Positions 10,880 through 23,300 of a stretch of DNA of 64,000 nt are shown here, one piece after another. Position 1 is the first letter of the stretch; each line of letters starts with the position of its first letter. The DNA comes from Purshia tridentata (taxonomy: Eukaryota; Streptophyta; Magnoliopsida; Rosales; Rosaceae). The position numbers and the translations under genes are program-made. The stretch spans positions 44,139-108,138 of the forward strand of contig QANT01005727.1 of the NCBI GenBank assembly GCA_003254885.1, written 5' to 3'. The notes below the pieces were generated by a model, which searched no databases, was not told the DNA's origin, and worked only from the letters and a program-made list of their open reading frames with translations.

Positions 10880-13249
10880 ATGATTTGTAGAAACATAAGC
10901 AGCTGCTGCAATGCACAACGAGACCGAAACTTCTTCCTTACCCTCCTCAGCAAGGCCACCTGTCTCTCTCACCTCACCCAGTCCCACGCCCAAATCATCG
11001 TCAACGGCTACAAAAACGACCTCGCCACCATCACCAAGCTCACCCACAAGTTCTCAGACCTCAAGGCCATACGCCACGCACGTGACCTCTTCCTCTCTAT
11101 CCCAAAACCCGACCTTTTCCTCTTCAACGTCGTCATCAAAGCCTTTGCGACCAATGCCTCACCTTTATCTTCGGTTTCTTTGTATACCCATTTGCGGAAA
11201 AACACTAGTCTAAACCCTGACAAATTCACTTACGCCTTTGCTATATCAGCCGCTTTGGGTTTTAAGGACGAGAAGTACGGGACTTTGTTGCACGCACATT
11301 CGATTATTGATGGGTTGGGATCGAATTTATATGTTGGATCGATTATTGTTGACTTTTACTTTAAGTTCTCGCGGGTTGAGTTAGCAAAGAAAGTGTTCGA
11401 TGGAATGCCCGAAAAGGACACGGTTTTATGGAATACGATGATATCTGGGCTGGTGAGGAATTGTGCTTATGTCGATTCAATACAGGTTTTTGGAGACATG
11501 GTTGTGGGTGGGCCAGTTTTTGATTCAACGACCTTGGCAACCGTGCTTCCTGCAGCGGCGGAGTTGCAGGAATTGAAAGCAGGGATGAGGATTCAGTGTT
11601 TGGCTCTGAAGGCTGGCTTTCATTCTGATGTTCATGTGCTTACTGGGTTGGTTTCATTGTATTCAAAATGTGGGGAGCTTGAGACGGCGAGGTTGTTATT
11701 TGGGCAGATTAGTAAGCCCGATTTGATATGTTACAATGCAATGATTGCTGGATATACTTGCAATAATGACACCCTTTCATCAGTTAGGCTTTTCACGGAA
11801 TTACTTGCTTCTGGGGAGAAAGTAAATTCAAGCACCATTGTGGGTTTGATTCCTGTGTCTACTCCTTTTGGTCATCTGAATCTTACTGGCTCTCTTCAAA
11901 GTTTCTGTGTGAAATCTGGTATTGTGTCACATCCTTCAGTTTCAACCGCATTAGTTACTGTTTATTGTAGGCTGAATGATATTGAATTGGCACGGCAGCT
12001 TTTTGATGAGTTTCCAGAGAAAACTGTGGCATCTTGGAACGCCATGATATCAGGGTATACCCAAAATGGGCTGACAGAGACTGCAATATCTCTTTTCCGG
12101 GAAATGATGTCTGAATTCAGTCCAAATCCTGTTACAGTTACAAGTATTCTTTCTGCATGTGCTCAGCTTGGAGCTATAAGTCTTGGGAAATGGGTCCATG
12201 GTTTGATTAAGAGCAAAAATCTTGAGTCTAACATCTATGTATCAACTTCTCTAGTTGACATGTATGCAAAGTGTGGGAGCATTGTGGAAGCTAGGCAATT
12301 ATTCGACTTGATGACAGAGAAAAATGTAGTTACTTGGAACGCCATGATATCTGGTTATGGCCTCCATGGTGATGGCCTTGAAGCACTGAAGCTCTTTGGT
12401 GAGATGTTGCATTCCAGAGTTTCCCCAAGTGGGGTTACTTTTCTCTCTGTCTTGTATGCTTGCAGCCATGCTGGCTTGGTGAAAGAAGGAGATGAAATAT
12501 TCCATAATATGGTTCATAATCATGGATTTGAACCTTTAGCTGAGCATTATGCCTGCATGGTCGACATCCTTGGCAGAGCTGGACAGTTAGAGAAAGCCTT
12601 GCAGTTTATAAGGAAAATGCCAGTTGAACCAGGCCCTGCTGTTTGGGGTGCTTTGCTAGGTGCGTGCATGATTCACAAAGACACCAAACTGGCACGTGTG
12701 GCTTCTGAAAGGCTATTTGAATTGGACCCAGAAAATACAGGGTATTATGTCTTGCTATCTAATATATACTCAGCTGACAGGAACTTTCCAAAGGCTGCTT
12801 CAGTACGGCAGGTAGCCAAGCATAGAAATTTGGCAAAGACTCCTGGATGCACACTTGTTGAGATTGGCGATACCCCACATGTCTTTACATGTGGTGATCA
12901 GTCCCATCCTCGAGCAACGGAAATCTATACAATGCTAGACAAGTTAACAGGAAAGATGAGGGATGCTGGATTTCAGACTGAAACTGTCACTGCTTTGCAT
13001 GATGTGGAGGAGGAAGAGAAGGAGCAAATGGTGAAGGTCCATAGTGAGAAGTTGGCCATTGCTTTTGCCCTTATTGTTACTGCACCTGGAACAGAAATCA
13101 GAATTATTAAGAATCTCCGGGTGTGTTTAGATTGCCATAATGCAACTAAATTTATATCCAAGATCACAGAGAGAGTTATTGTAGTCAGAGATGCTAATAG
13201 GTTCCATCATTTCAAAGATGGTGTGTGTTCTTGTGGAGACTATTGGTGA
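10880..13249 (+). CDS. PLS-class pentatricopeptide repeat protein with DYW deaminase domain (MEF29/DYW9-like)
   Basis: A single uninterrupted exon of 789 codons, as usual for this family. After a short N-terminus it carries PPR repeats from about residue 45 to 600, with typical segments such as LVSLYSKCGELETARLLF and LVDMYAKCGSIVEARQLF. An E/E+ region follows (about 600-690, including KTPGCTLVEIGD). The C-terminal DYW cytidine-deaminase domain has zinc ligands HSE (in KVHSEKLAIAFAL) and CLDC, and the protein ends CSCGDYW. The family binds organelle transcripts one base per repeat and edits C to U in mitochondria or plastids. Position next to AUG8 points to the Arabidopsis At4g30700 orthologue, a mitochondrial editing factor by memory. 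The start at 10880 is the first ATG of the open frame; the targeting peptide is short and not decisive. Confidence 0.93.
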   Translation: MICRNISSCCNAQRDRNFFLTLLSKATCLSHLTQSHAQIIVNGYKNDLATITKLTHKFSDLKAIRHARDLFLSIPKPDLFLFNVVIKAFATNASPLSSVSLYTHLRKNTSLNPDKFTYAFAISAALGFKDEKYGTLLHAHSIIDGLGSNLYVGSIIVDFYFKFSRVELAKKVFDGMPEKDTVLWNTMISGLVRNCAYVDSIQVFGDMVVGGPVFDSTTLATVLPAAAELQELKAGMRIQCLALKAGFHSDVHVLTGLVSLYSKCGELETARLLFGQISKPDLICYNAMIAGYTCNNDTLSSVRLFTELLASGEKVNSSTIVGLIPVSTPFGHLNLTGSLQSFCVKSGIVSHPSVSTALVTVYCRLNDIELARQLFDEFPEKTVASWNAMISGYTQNGLTETAISLFREMMSEFSPNPVTVTSILSACAQLGAISLGKWVHGLIKSKNLESNIYVSTSLVDMYAKCGSIVEARQLFDLMTEKNVVTWNAMISGYGLHGDGLEALKLFGEMLHSRVSPSGVTFLSVLYACSHAGLVKEGDEIFHNMVHNHGFEPLAEHYACMVDILGRAGQLEKALQFIRKMPVEPGPAVWGALLGACMIHKDTKLARVASERLFELDPENTGYYVLLSNIYSADRNFPKAASVRQVAKHRNLAKTPGCTLVEIGDTPHVFTCGDQSHPRATEIYTMLDKLTGKMRDAGFQTETVTALHDVEEEEKEQMVKVHSEKLAIAFALIVTAPGTEIRIIKNLRVCLDCHNATKFISKITERVIVVRDANRFHHFKDGVCSCGDYW

Positions 13250-13924
13250 AGAGAAAGTTTTCTACACCTTAACAAGGATATTGTGAAGATTTTTGTCAAA
13301 GATAGATGAAACTGAACCGATTGATGTTCTGGCATGGCATGCCGTGACAACATAAATTATTTGTTTCCCAGCTTCGTTGCAGTAAGACAATTGTTTCAAC
13401 GTGCCAACCCTTCTAATATACATCCAGAAAGCTCTTGCAGTACTGTGTCTTTTTGCAACTGTATTACGATTCATCTGGCTATCCAATATAAGTCTCGATG
13501 ATTTTCATGATATTACATTGTTTGTCTGGTACCTTTTTTCTTGCCATGAATTTTGTCCAATCATAACTGTAGTGGTAAGATCAGAACTGGTCATTTATCC
13601 CATTTATCACCTGATGTTTTGGTATTCATAAACTAGATGCGGTGATGCAATATACGTAAATAAGAAAGCCTTCATTTGTAAATGCATAAATTGAGAAACT
13701 AGGCAGTTAGTGCCAAAATTATCACAAAACACTTTTCCAATTCACTTACAAAACTGGGTACTTTGCACTTTAAGCTACACAAAAAATTTCACTCTAGCTT
13801 TATTCAATCTTGTGCATCTCCTATTTGTTGGTTTAGACATCATACTCAGTAAAGACAAGAATGCACCATGTATCTTCTGGAGATGCACATTTTGAAAATA
13901 ATGAAAGGGATACAAGTAGTACTT
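13250..13924. other. Convergent 3' ends of the PPR gene and CESA7
   Basis: The PPR gene (+) and CESA7 (-) converge here, so the 675 bases should hold both 3'-UTRs and polyadenylation regions. No independent coding sequence or RNA gene was recognised. Confidence 0.6.
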
Positions 13925-16900
13925 TCAGCAATTGATTCCACATTGCTTCGTGTCTGGTCCCTTGGTTTTTAACACAAATGGGTCGATCCGGACCCAGAGT
14001 AAGGAGAAGATAGAAGCCAGGAGGACGGACCATATGACAACAATTGTTGGCGTCCGGTTCTGGCGCCCCATCAGACCTTTAAGGAATGGATAGAGATGGA
14101 CAATCACCCAGAATGCAAAGAAGAGCTTGCCAAATAGAGGTCCCCATGAGTCATACCCATTGTTTATGGCGTCTGAAATGCCAGCAACTACACCAACAAG
14201 GTTGATGATTAAGATAGTGGTCGGAGGGATTAGGAGGGTTGTCCATTTAAAGGCGTACAATTCTCCAAAATCCTCATCATCTGATGATTTAGATGTGACA
14301 GTGAAGTTGGTATCGATTCCAGCCAAAACCTTGAGAAGGCCTTGCATAACAGCAAAGAGGTGAGCTGACACACCACCAATCACCCAGAACTGCTCATTTC
14401 TCCACCATTCTTCAATGCTCACTCCACTCCATCTCAGCTCAAGAATGCCCGTACCAAAGATTGAGAGGAAGAGAGCAATGAAGAAGAGACTTGCGAAAGT
14501 GCTTATCTGGAAGAAAAAACCTATTTTATCAGATGAAAAAAAAGAGCTATATATTTGGAAGATATTCTGGAAATTAATGCATGAAAAGCCATTCCATTCA
14601 TGGAAATGCATGTAAAAGATAACTACAAATCGTTACCGGTGGCATGATGAATTTATCGGTGAGTAAGCAGATGGCGGGGAGGATGCAATAGGCAAGAAGA
14701 GGAATGGATGTGAAAGGATAGACAGTAGTATTGACATAAGAGAACCGCTCAAGCCACTTGAGCTTTCCTCCCTTGTAGCCATACAAGAGAGGACTGTGGT
14801 GACTGAAAAAAATCTCAATGGAACCAAGTGCCCACCGAAGCACCTGGTTGAGCCTATCTGACAAGTTGATGGGAGCTGTGCCCTTGAATGCAGGTCTTTT
14901 TGGCATACAGTAAATTGACCTCCAACCACGGCAATGCATCTTGAAACCTGTTAGGATATCCTCTGTGATGGACCCATAAATCCAACCCAGCTGCACATGC
15001 AAAAGTGGCAAATACGTTCCATGATGAATGAAGAAAATCTACTCTTAACTTGACAGTACTCGAAATTAACAGAAGCAAAATGAAAACAATTGTTACGACT
15101 TTTACCTCAGTACCCCATTCAGTTTTGTCTTCATAACCACAACTGATTACGTGAATGGCTTCTTTAAGCATGGCTGCGGGGCTTGAAGAAGGGGGGACAC
15201 CACCTTGTTCCATCAAAGTTGAAGTCACAAAAATTGCAGACTGTCCGAATTTCTTTTCAAAATTCATTTGGGACATTAATAGCTCTTTGTCATCATCCAT
15301 TCCTGCTCAAGATGAATTTAAGTTATATTTATGCGAGAAAAATTTGTATTGGTTGCAAATTGGTGAAGAACATTTATTATTGAAGATTGACCTTGTAGTT
15401 GTAGGTTTGCACCATCTCCATTTGCATCATGCTTGGAATACTTTGGAAGCTTCTTGCGGCGACCAAAACATGGGCAGCAGTCACAGCTCACCATCTTTGG
15501 GCGCTTAGGGCCCTTTGGAGGATTATAGCCATATAAGGCTTGCCTTCTGAAAACACATCCTGTGCCCACATATACAGGACCTTGAATTCCATCCAGACCT
15601 TTCATGTTAATCTGAAAAGCAAAGAGAAATGGAGCATCATTTTAATTCATACTTGCACAATTATTAAGGAAACAATTGGTCTTCATTAAATGGGGCTAGT
15701 TTAATTCCTGCAATGCTGACTTACATCGAAGAAGACTGTATTCCTGTTGGCATAACGATCATTCCTGTCAATGCCATCAAATCTCTGAGGGAATTGGACA
15801 TAGCAAACCTTCCTTCCTATTTGGGGGTCCATCAAGAAACACATGGCCTCTCTTGCGGCCTTGCTGTTGTTCACATAATGGTCGCAATCCAAGTTTAGCA
15901 TGAAAGGAGCATTGGTAAGCACTCCAGAGACGCGAACCTGAATATGTATGCACAGAAGTTCTTACAAGGCATTCATGGCGTAATATTAATTGATCAAACA
16001 GAAGAAAAAGGATGCTTGGAAATTTTACCAAGGCATTCATAGCACCGGCCTTCTTGTGATGTTGAAAACCAGGCCTCTTTTCACGAGACACGTAGACAAG
16101 ACGAGGAAGCTCATTTCCTTCAGTGTCAAGACCTCCACTGTGACCAAGAAAGACCTGAATCATACCAGGGTGATCCTTAGTATTGTTTCCAGGCCATGGT
16201 GTCCCATCTTTCATAATCCACCCTTCTGGAGGAACCTTTGTGGCTTTAGCCACAAGCGCATTTATCCTAACCTTGAATTCTTCATATTCTCTCTGCACCC
16301 AGACACCAAAAGATAATCAGCCTTTATGATCTTATTAATGAATTATATTAATGAGGTTAGCATAAATTAACCTTCATGGCTCGGCGCTCCTTAACAAATG
16401 TTGGCTGGACTTTGTCCTTGAGATAATCAATCTTCTCAGAGAAGTACATTTCGGGGGCTCGAGGCTCAATAGCAAATTTCTTGCAGAAAGGTACCCATTT
16501 GCGTGCAAATTCTGCTGTTTCTGACAAGGCCTCAAAGGTGAGCATGGAGGCACCATCATCAGAAATGTAGCATGAGATCTTATCAACAGGGTAGTCCATG
16601 GACAAGATTGAAAGAACTGTATTGGCTGTACCGAGTGGAGGTTCCTTCATGGGATCCACAGTACTCACAAATACATCTACTGGGCAGAGCATATTTGGTT
16701 CACCCTCCCTTTCATACCTGCATTCAATCATCAAATGTCAAGCATTAATACGTCATCAACTACCAAATTTGGAGATTAAGAAGCAGAATATTAGGCTTGA
16801 AGTAGGTGCAAAGTGTAGAAACAAACATTTGATAGTTGTTCTGTGTAGGCAGATCACACAGCTGAGCTGTGTGAAATTGTATATGCAATTCCAGTAATTA

Positions 16901-18383
16901 GTCAGTGCATATTTGTATGTATATACCTAAACGAAAGGCGATCAAGGTAGGTCTCACGATCAATAGGGTACCACTTTGGGAACTGATCAAGAATCCATGA
17001 AAATGCAAACCATATTTCACATATGACAGACGTTAACCAGAGACCAAATGCATCGTTCACTGGATTCAGAAGTCTATATCGGAGGAAGAAAGCCAAGATA
17101 AAAAGGCGAGCCACAATTATCATCCGGTAAGGGTTGATCTTGCTTGATGCAATTGGTACTTTCCTTGACAGTGGCTGCCTAGCTTCATCTATCCTGCAGT
17201 ACACCAATTCATTTACAATTTACATCATATGCATATAAATATATATATATATATATGATTGATTTAATTATGTTAATTAATATTATATACATGAACTGGT
17301 ACACATACATGGCCATGTCTGCATCATTGAAGTCATCTGGTTGATCAGTCCCCTGCAGATTGCCTTGCTGCATTTTCCAATCATCCATCCTTTCTTTCCA
17401 ACCACCTCCCTCTTTCTTCTCATCCCATTTTTCACTTCCTGCATTTGCAATTTCCATAACCAATTTAAGATTTACATTTCGTATTAGCTAGGGTCCGTGA
17501 AAAGTTAGTCCAATATAGCTATACATTGTGCCAAAACTACTACAGGGTAGTTGATTAAAATAGTAAGTACCCGGCTCAGAAACTGGATATGGATGAACTC
17601 GTTTATGCAATGAAGAAGATAACATCTGCTGATCTCCATGGCCATAAGATGTGAGCTCGCCGCTAACCTGCATGCGCGCATATGCATTCTATCAAAATAG
17701 TGCAACATATACTGAACATATACATAGGTACTTGAGATTAAATATGATGAGTCCTTAATGAATAATTACCGGGCGGGACCTGCCACCAGAAATTACAGGT
17801 GGGAATTGGGTATTGATGTCCTGATCATGGTCATCTGGGCCTCTTCCATAGCTCATCTTTCCATGGAGCATGGCTTCGGCAATATGCTCATTATTTCTGA
17901 TACTTTGATGGTGACGGTGATGATCTTCGTTGATGTTAAATTCATGTTCAATATCATCCACATCCTCTTCATCATCATCGCCTTCGACCCTTGGGCTTCC
18001 CTTGAGACGCTTGTATCTGGTTTTGCACTGAGGGCAGTTCTGGCTGCCTTCTCTTCGCTCGTACTCGTAGCAAGGCCTGCACACTGGAAACCCACACTCA
18101 TTGCAAGCAACAAACAAGTCTCCATCCACCGTCAGCCCCACGTCGTCACCGCATATCTCACACACCTGACCATCCAAGTTCCTCAATGCCTTGCGCTGCA
18201 TTAATATCCATCATACCAATCAAAACCACACACACTAATACATAGAGCATTCGACTCAAAATCAATTTCACAGTCACATTTCCGACATCAAACAACACAA
18301 TTAGTTACCTCTTCATGGCCATGAATGACGACGAGTTCATTGCGGTTGTGAGACCCAGCAACTAGTCCGGCACTGGCTTCCAT
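13925..18383 (-). CDS. CESA7: Cellulose synthase A catalytic subunit 7 (secondary wall, IRX3-type)
   Basis: Twelve coding exons, listed in transcript order: 18383-18309, 18195-17770, 17667-17571, 17438-17309, 17193-16927, 16717-16372, 16292-16029, 15937-15725, 15611-15392, 15302-15106, 14990-14637 and 14506-13925. They join in frame to give 1056 residues. The N-terminal RING-type zinc finger starts [10 protein letters not shown] and has four CxxC pairs. Then come an acidic variable region, two transmembrane helices, and the catalytic domain with VSTVDP and SDDGAS, the DCD motif (LDCDHY), TED (GSITEDIL) and QVLRW. About six C-terminal transmembrane helices follow, and the protein ends QCGINC. 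It makes beta-1,4-glucan from UDP-glucose in the plasma-membrane rosette. The [16 protein letters not shown] start and the C-terminus identify the CESA7 class, which works with CESA4 and CESA8 in xylem and fibre walls. All catalytic residues are present. Confidence 0.95.
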
Positions 18384-20360
18384 GAGGGTGATGATGGAGA
18401 TGGATGGATGGTGATGAGGAAGCTAGCAAGCAAGGGGTTTAGTTTTTATGATGAATGGAATTGAAGTAGCAAATTGTAGGACATGGGATATTTGGTATGG
18501 TCTCACCTAATATGTATGTATGTGTGTCCACATAACTTTGAGGGGTGGGCTGGTGTTGTTGGTTGTAAGGTCCCCATTGCCTTGAAGTTAAGCTTCATCC
18601 TGCATTCTTCAACTATAATCCATTCCATGCCTACTCACCTTCTCTCCCGCCTTTTCTTATCATCAGCCACCAGCTTGTGGGTGTTTCTGTCAACCTCCTA
18701 TATTTTTCCTTTTATGTGTCGCTGTTAATATGTCCCCACATTTTATAAAACCCAAAAACTACAAAAAAATAATTTTTATATTCACTTATCAATCCGAATC
18801 TTCTGTTAATTAATCTTAATCATCTATTAATCTAATTATCGTAAAAACAAAACAAAACAAAACAAAAGAGGTAATTGGGCAACAAGCCAACAACTCTTTT
18901 TTTCTTTTGGTCAGCAACAAGGCAACAACTCAACAGGTACATATTTGTATTTTTTACTGTGATTAACAAGTGAAGGTCCACTTCCATTTACACCCTTTGC
19001 AAACTCTTGTGTCTAAGATTGCATAGAATATATAGAAAGCACTTGGTACTCCAAAATTATTCATCTGTAATTTTCTGGTCTAATTCTTATTGTTTGATCA
19101 GCTTATTTATCGTTGGAAAAGCGACAAGATGGTGGGATGGTTGATGATTTGTAAGAAAAATCATTGGCATTTGATTATCCGCTTAGGCTTCTTACATAGA
19201 CCGTCACACTAAGAATGTCACCACTTGTTTGGTCAAAAAAAAAAAAGAATGTCACCACTTGATATTTGAAATGAGATACCAAAAAAAGTTTTAAGGGGTA
19301 ATAATGGTGTTTTGTAATTTGTACGTTATATTGTGAGGCTGTGAATTTAGATAATCCATTCTAATAGAAATCAACTCGATCAATTATTCAATCTAATATG
19401 TCAAAATTGTTGAGAAGAGAACAAACGTTTCCTATTAAGAAAATACAGTAGAGTTAGTCTGTTGTAGATATACATATACTTAGCTAGTAGTAGAGGTCCC
19501 ATATGGCCATATCATATAAGTTACACGAACAACAGAACCAGATGTTGAAATGCCCATCTGACAGGCTAGCATCTGCCAACAGAAATTCTTAAAATAGAGC
19601 AAAACCATTGCTTTCGAAACTTCAGTAGGTACCCAGTTCTAGCATAAGAAAGGCATGCGAGAGCATACTTGGAATCTAAGAACTTAGAAGCAAAGCCAAG
19701 TTCAAATCGTTAGGTAGGTAAGTTGAAGCCTCTCCATCTAGACACATTAGCAGAAGACCCCAATTTCTATAAAACCAGCAACCGATTCCAATTTACAAGC
19801 TATTCGCCCCCAAACCATTTACTAACACATGGATCTGTAAGCTTCACTTCAGTGCAATCGTTAATATCATGCCCTTGAAATCAAGAGTGGTGGAAAATAA
19901 AGCTTGAATAACACATGTTTGACCATTTGATCGGATTCGACAGTAACCATTCAGCACTCGGCCGAAAAACCGATTAAAACTACTTAGATATTTGATGATG
20001 CAACCATACATAGCACCTTTTGACTCCAAATGAAACAAAAGATTATTTAGCCTTATTTGATGCCTTTGAAATCACTCCTCTCAAGAGAAGTAGAAATACG
20101 AATGTATGTAATGTACCAAACACAATTTGAAATTGCTTCAAATGAAAGCGTTAGATTTTTTGCAAGTACAGTCTACAAAACTCTGTTAGCTTCTTAGTTG
20201 AAAAAGTAGTTCTAATATCAAAATCTAATATACATATTCTCATACAGGTATATTACACGAATGCTATACACAACCTCAGAGATTCACAACCTAGTTGAAG
20301 AACAAATGAAAATACCACTGATATTTCTATATGTAAAACTTGCTTGAAACTTTAATCCGC
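18384..20360. other. Spacer between CESA7 (promoter side) and the IF3 3' end
   Basis: The CESA7 promoter and leader must lie here, followed by the 3' flank of the IF3 gene. It contains an (AAAAC)n-like run near 18845-18870. A duplication of AAGAATGTCACCACTTG at about 19211 and 19246 is separated by a poly-A tract. No coding sequence with family resemblance was found. Confidence 0.6.
18490..18511. promoter_or_regulatory. Two SMRE-type MYB46 sites upstream of CESA7
   Basis: ACCAAAT on the minus strand (18490-18496) and ACCTAAT on the plus strand (18505-18511) both fit the secondary-wall MYB-responsive element ACC(A/T)A(A/C)(T/C). They lie 107-128 bases upstream of the CESA7 start codon. MYB46/MYB83 control of the secondary-wall CESA genes is established in Arabidopsis. 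The motif is short and common in AT-rich DNA, so these are candidates only. Confidence 0.4.
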
Positions 20361-23300
20361 TCAGACACCTGCTGATATTTCATTCACTGCAGAGTTTTCT
20401 TTTTTCTTCGGCGGCGGTTCTTGAGACTTCTGCAGAATAGCCTTGTTGGGAACTAAAACTATAAACATGTTCCTGTCACTGAAGCTTTTGGCTTCCTCTG
20501 TTGCAAGCTGCAACCCACAGCAACAAGCAAACAATTAAAGATAAATAGTCAGAGCAGCTGACTTATGTAACTTTTTCATGATTTATTGCAACAATTTATG
20601 GTGTTGTAAATTGAAGCAGGATCTTCAATTGATCTCATGCAACAACTTATGGTGTTGGATGTATGTAACTCTTTTCAAGATTCTAAAAACAGATGTACAT
20701 CAGTACCTCCCCAACATCATTTTGGAAGCGTTTGATAAGCTCAATAGCTTTATTTCGGAACTCGTTTTCACGACCTTTCAAGTTGACCATAACCTTGACC
20801 TACAAAAGTTGGTTGTACATCTCAATAAAGGAAAAAAAATATAATACCTATACAGTAATATCTGTGTTAAATTAGGAAGGCAAAGGCATCATTGAGAAAT
20901 TTAATCAACCTTATCACCATCTTTCAAAAACTTCAGGGCAGCTCTTAAACGCACAGAGTAATCATGTTGATCAATGTTATAACTGTATAGAAAATAAATA
21001 ACGGTCAAAATTCAAAACATACAACTAAAATGCAGCATCTGCCTCAAGTATTAAATCAAGGCCTCTAATTAAATAATATAATTTGGGAAATATAGGTAAA
21101 CACCATACATACACACCTGATAACCTAATTATGCCACTGGACTTAACATTCGCAATTTCAAACAAATATAAACACAAGTGCAAATAAAATAATGGACAGA
21201 CGACCCAATTCGCAATTTTCAAACATTCGCTCCATTGCTTAAGGTCCAGCAATTTGAGGAAAGTAGGGAAATTAACACTAAGAACCATTATAATTCTAAA
21301 AGGGAATCACCATGGACAGATGACCCAAAGTAGTTGGCAAGGCTTTGCTCAGTTGAATTGACAATATGTTGGAAACATCGAGTCAAGATCTGATTAAAAT
21401 CCTCTCATGATAACACAAACAAAGTTCTTTATTTTCTGAAATATATCAAATTTTGAGCCAATTAAACAGAAAATCACCAGTTGCATCGTGGATGCAAGCC
21501 ATATTAACAATACATGTGCTGATACAAATGAGATAGCAAGCTAATCAAAGCAAAATGTGCTTTCAGATAATCATATAAGATCAAAGTTATATGTATAGCT
21601 ATCAATGTATTTCAGCCAGTAATGAGCTTACATGTCAGAAAAGCATGTTAATACTATAGTTTTGAAATAAGAGACTCAGCAGTGCTTTACCCCATTTTGA
21701 GCTCCTTCAAATCCATGCGAGAGGCTAACATTTAAGAGCAGGCTTTGGTCAATATCTTTTCCTCAAATGATAAATCAGAAAGAAAAAAGCAACAGAATCG
21801 AGACAGAGAAAACACTCACCCACACTTTTCTTCTGCTGTTCTCTTTTCTTCTTTTGTAGTTCATACCTATATTTACTGAAAAAGAAAAGGTATAGAAAAT
21901 TAGTCTACCAATTCTCTGATTTAAAAAAAATAAAAATTACACATATGTCAACTGATTCCCAGCACATACATCTATATAGAAAAAAAATGCACAGTAAAAC
22001 AAAAACAAAAGAAGTTGAACAGTCGCAGTCATTGTAATTAAGAGGACCCCTCAAGCCATTCTGAATCATATGTATAACTTTTGGCCTTGCAATGCCACAT
22101 AAAAGGGTGGCTAAATCAATAACCTAAAAGTACATATGTATAGCAATAATTATATCAAGAAATCAAAAGTAATTCATCGTGTTGCAAAATGTCGAAAAGG
22201 CATGAACTATGGCTATCAGAGGAGACATGGGTAGTCAGCAATTTATCTAAACATGGATTCAAATGGATCATATAATACTGTACTGATATTTTATCCATAC
22301 TAAAAAGTTGAACAGAGAAGACCAAGTGTTATAGTGAAAATGAGAGGTAAATACCACAGAAGAGTGAAGTTGTGGAAGAATCTACAAAATATAAGGCTAT
22401 CAACGAACATGTAAGGGTTAGATTCTTAAAAGCAGAAAACTTGAATAAACCCCTCCAGCTGTGGATACCATGGATTGAGGAACCTATCAGCCACTAATCA
22501 TGTACACACACTGAGCTTCCACATTTTCATTACTACACATATTGGTCAATTTACTTACACAACTTTTGATGCTGCACAAAGTATTTACCAACGTAAAAAA
22601 AACATGAAAATTACACACACAGACAACCACATATCTTACTATTTATGTTCAACTGCTTCAATATAACAATATACAATTACAAGGGGTATATGTTTATGAG
22701 GACATTTTGAGCATTTATCACAGATAAGAAGCAGGAAACAGTTGAAATGAAAAGAATTATGGACTTCTAAAATTTTATAAAACATCGTACTTGTAATCCA
22801 TTATCCTGAGAACCGGAGGATCTGCATCTGGAGATAATATCACCTGAAACAATGTCGGAATGAGATTAGTCTTTAAACCATGTTATAAAAGTAATTTCCG
22901 TGACTCACATAAGAAAAACGAATGGTTCTTTCAATTGCAACAAAAGTAACTTATTTCATGCAACAAAATATTGATGGCAATTGCTGCATTACAATAAGAT
23001 AGAACTCATTGTTCTGGAGAAATAAACTGTAACACTCAACCACGATTCCTTTACCAATTTAAGCCAAAAAGACAACTGTACCAAGACCATTGACACCACA
23101 GACCAAGAGGAGCAAGCGTGATCCAATGCGTACACTTTATAAGTGAAGGTCGGAATTAATGTTTGGCAGTTAACTTTCCCGTATCAAGTAACAAACAGTC
23201 ACCTGGATAAGCCAGTAACATTACGAATTAGAGGGTCCCATTTAATGTATTTCTCTATTCACCTCCTATATGTTTTAGGTACTCCCTAATCTCTCTATAC

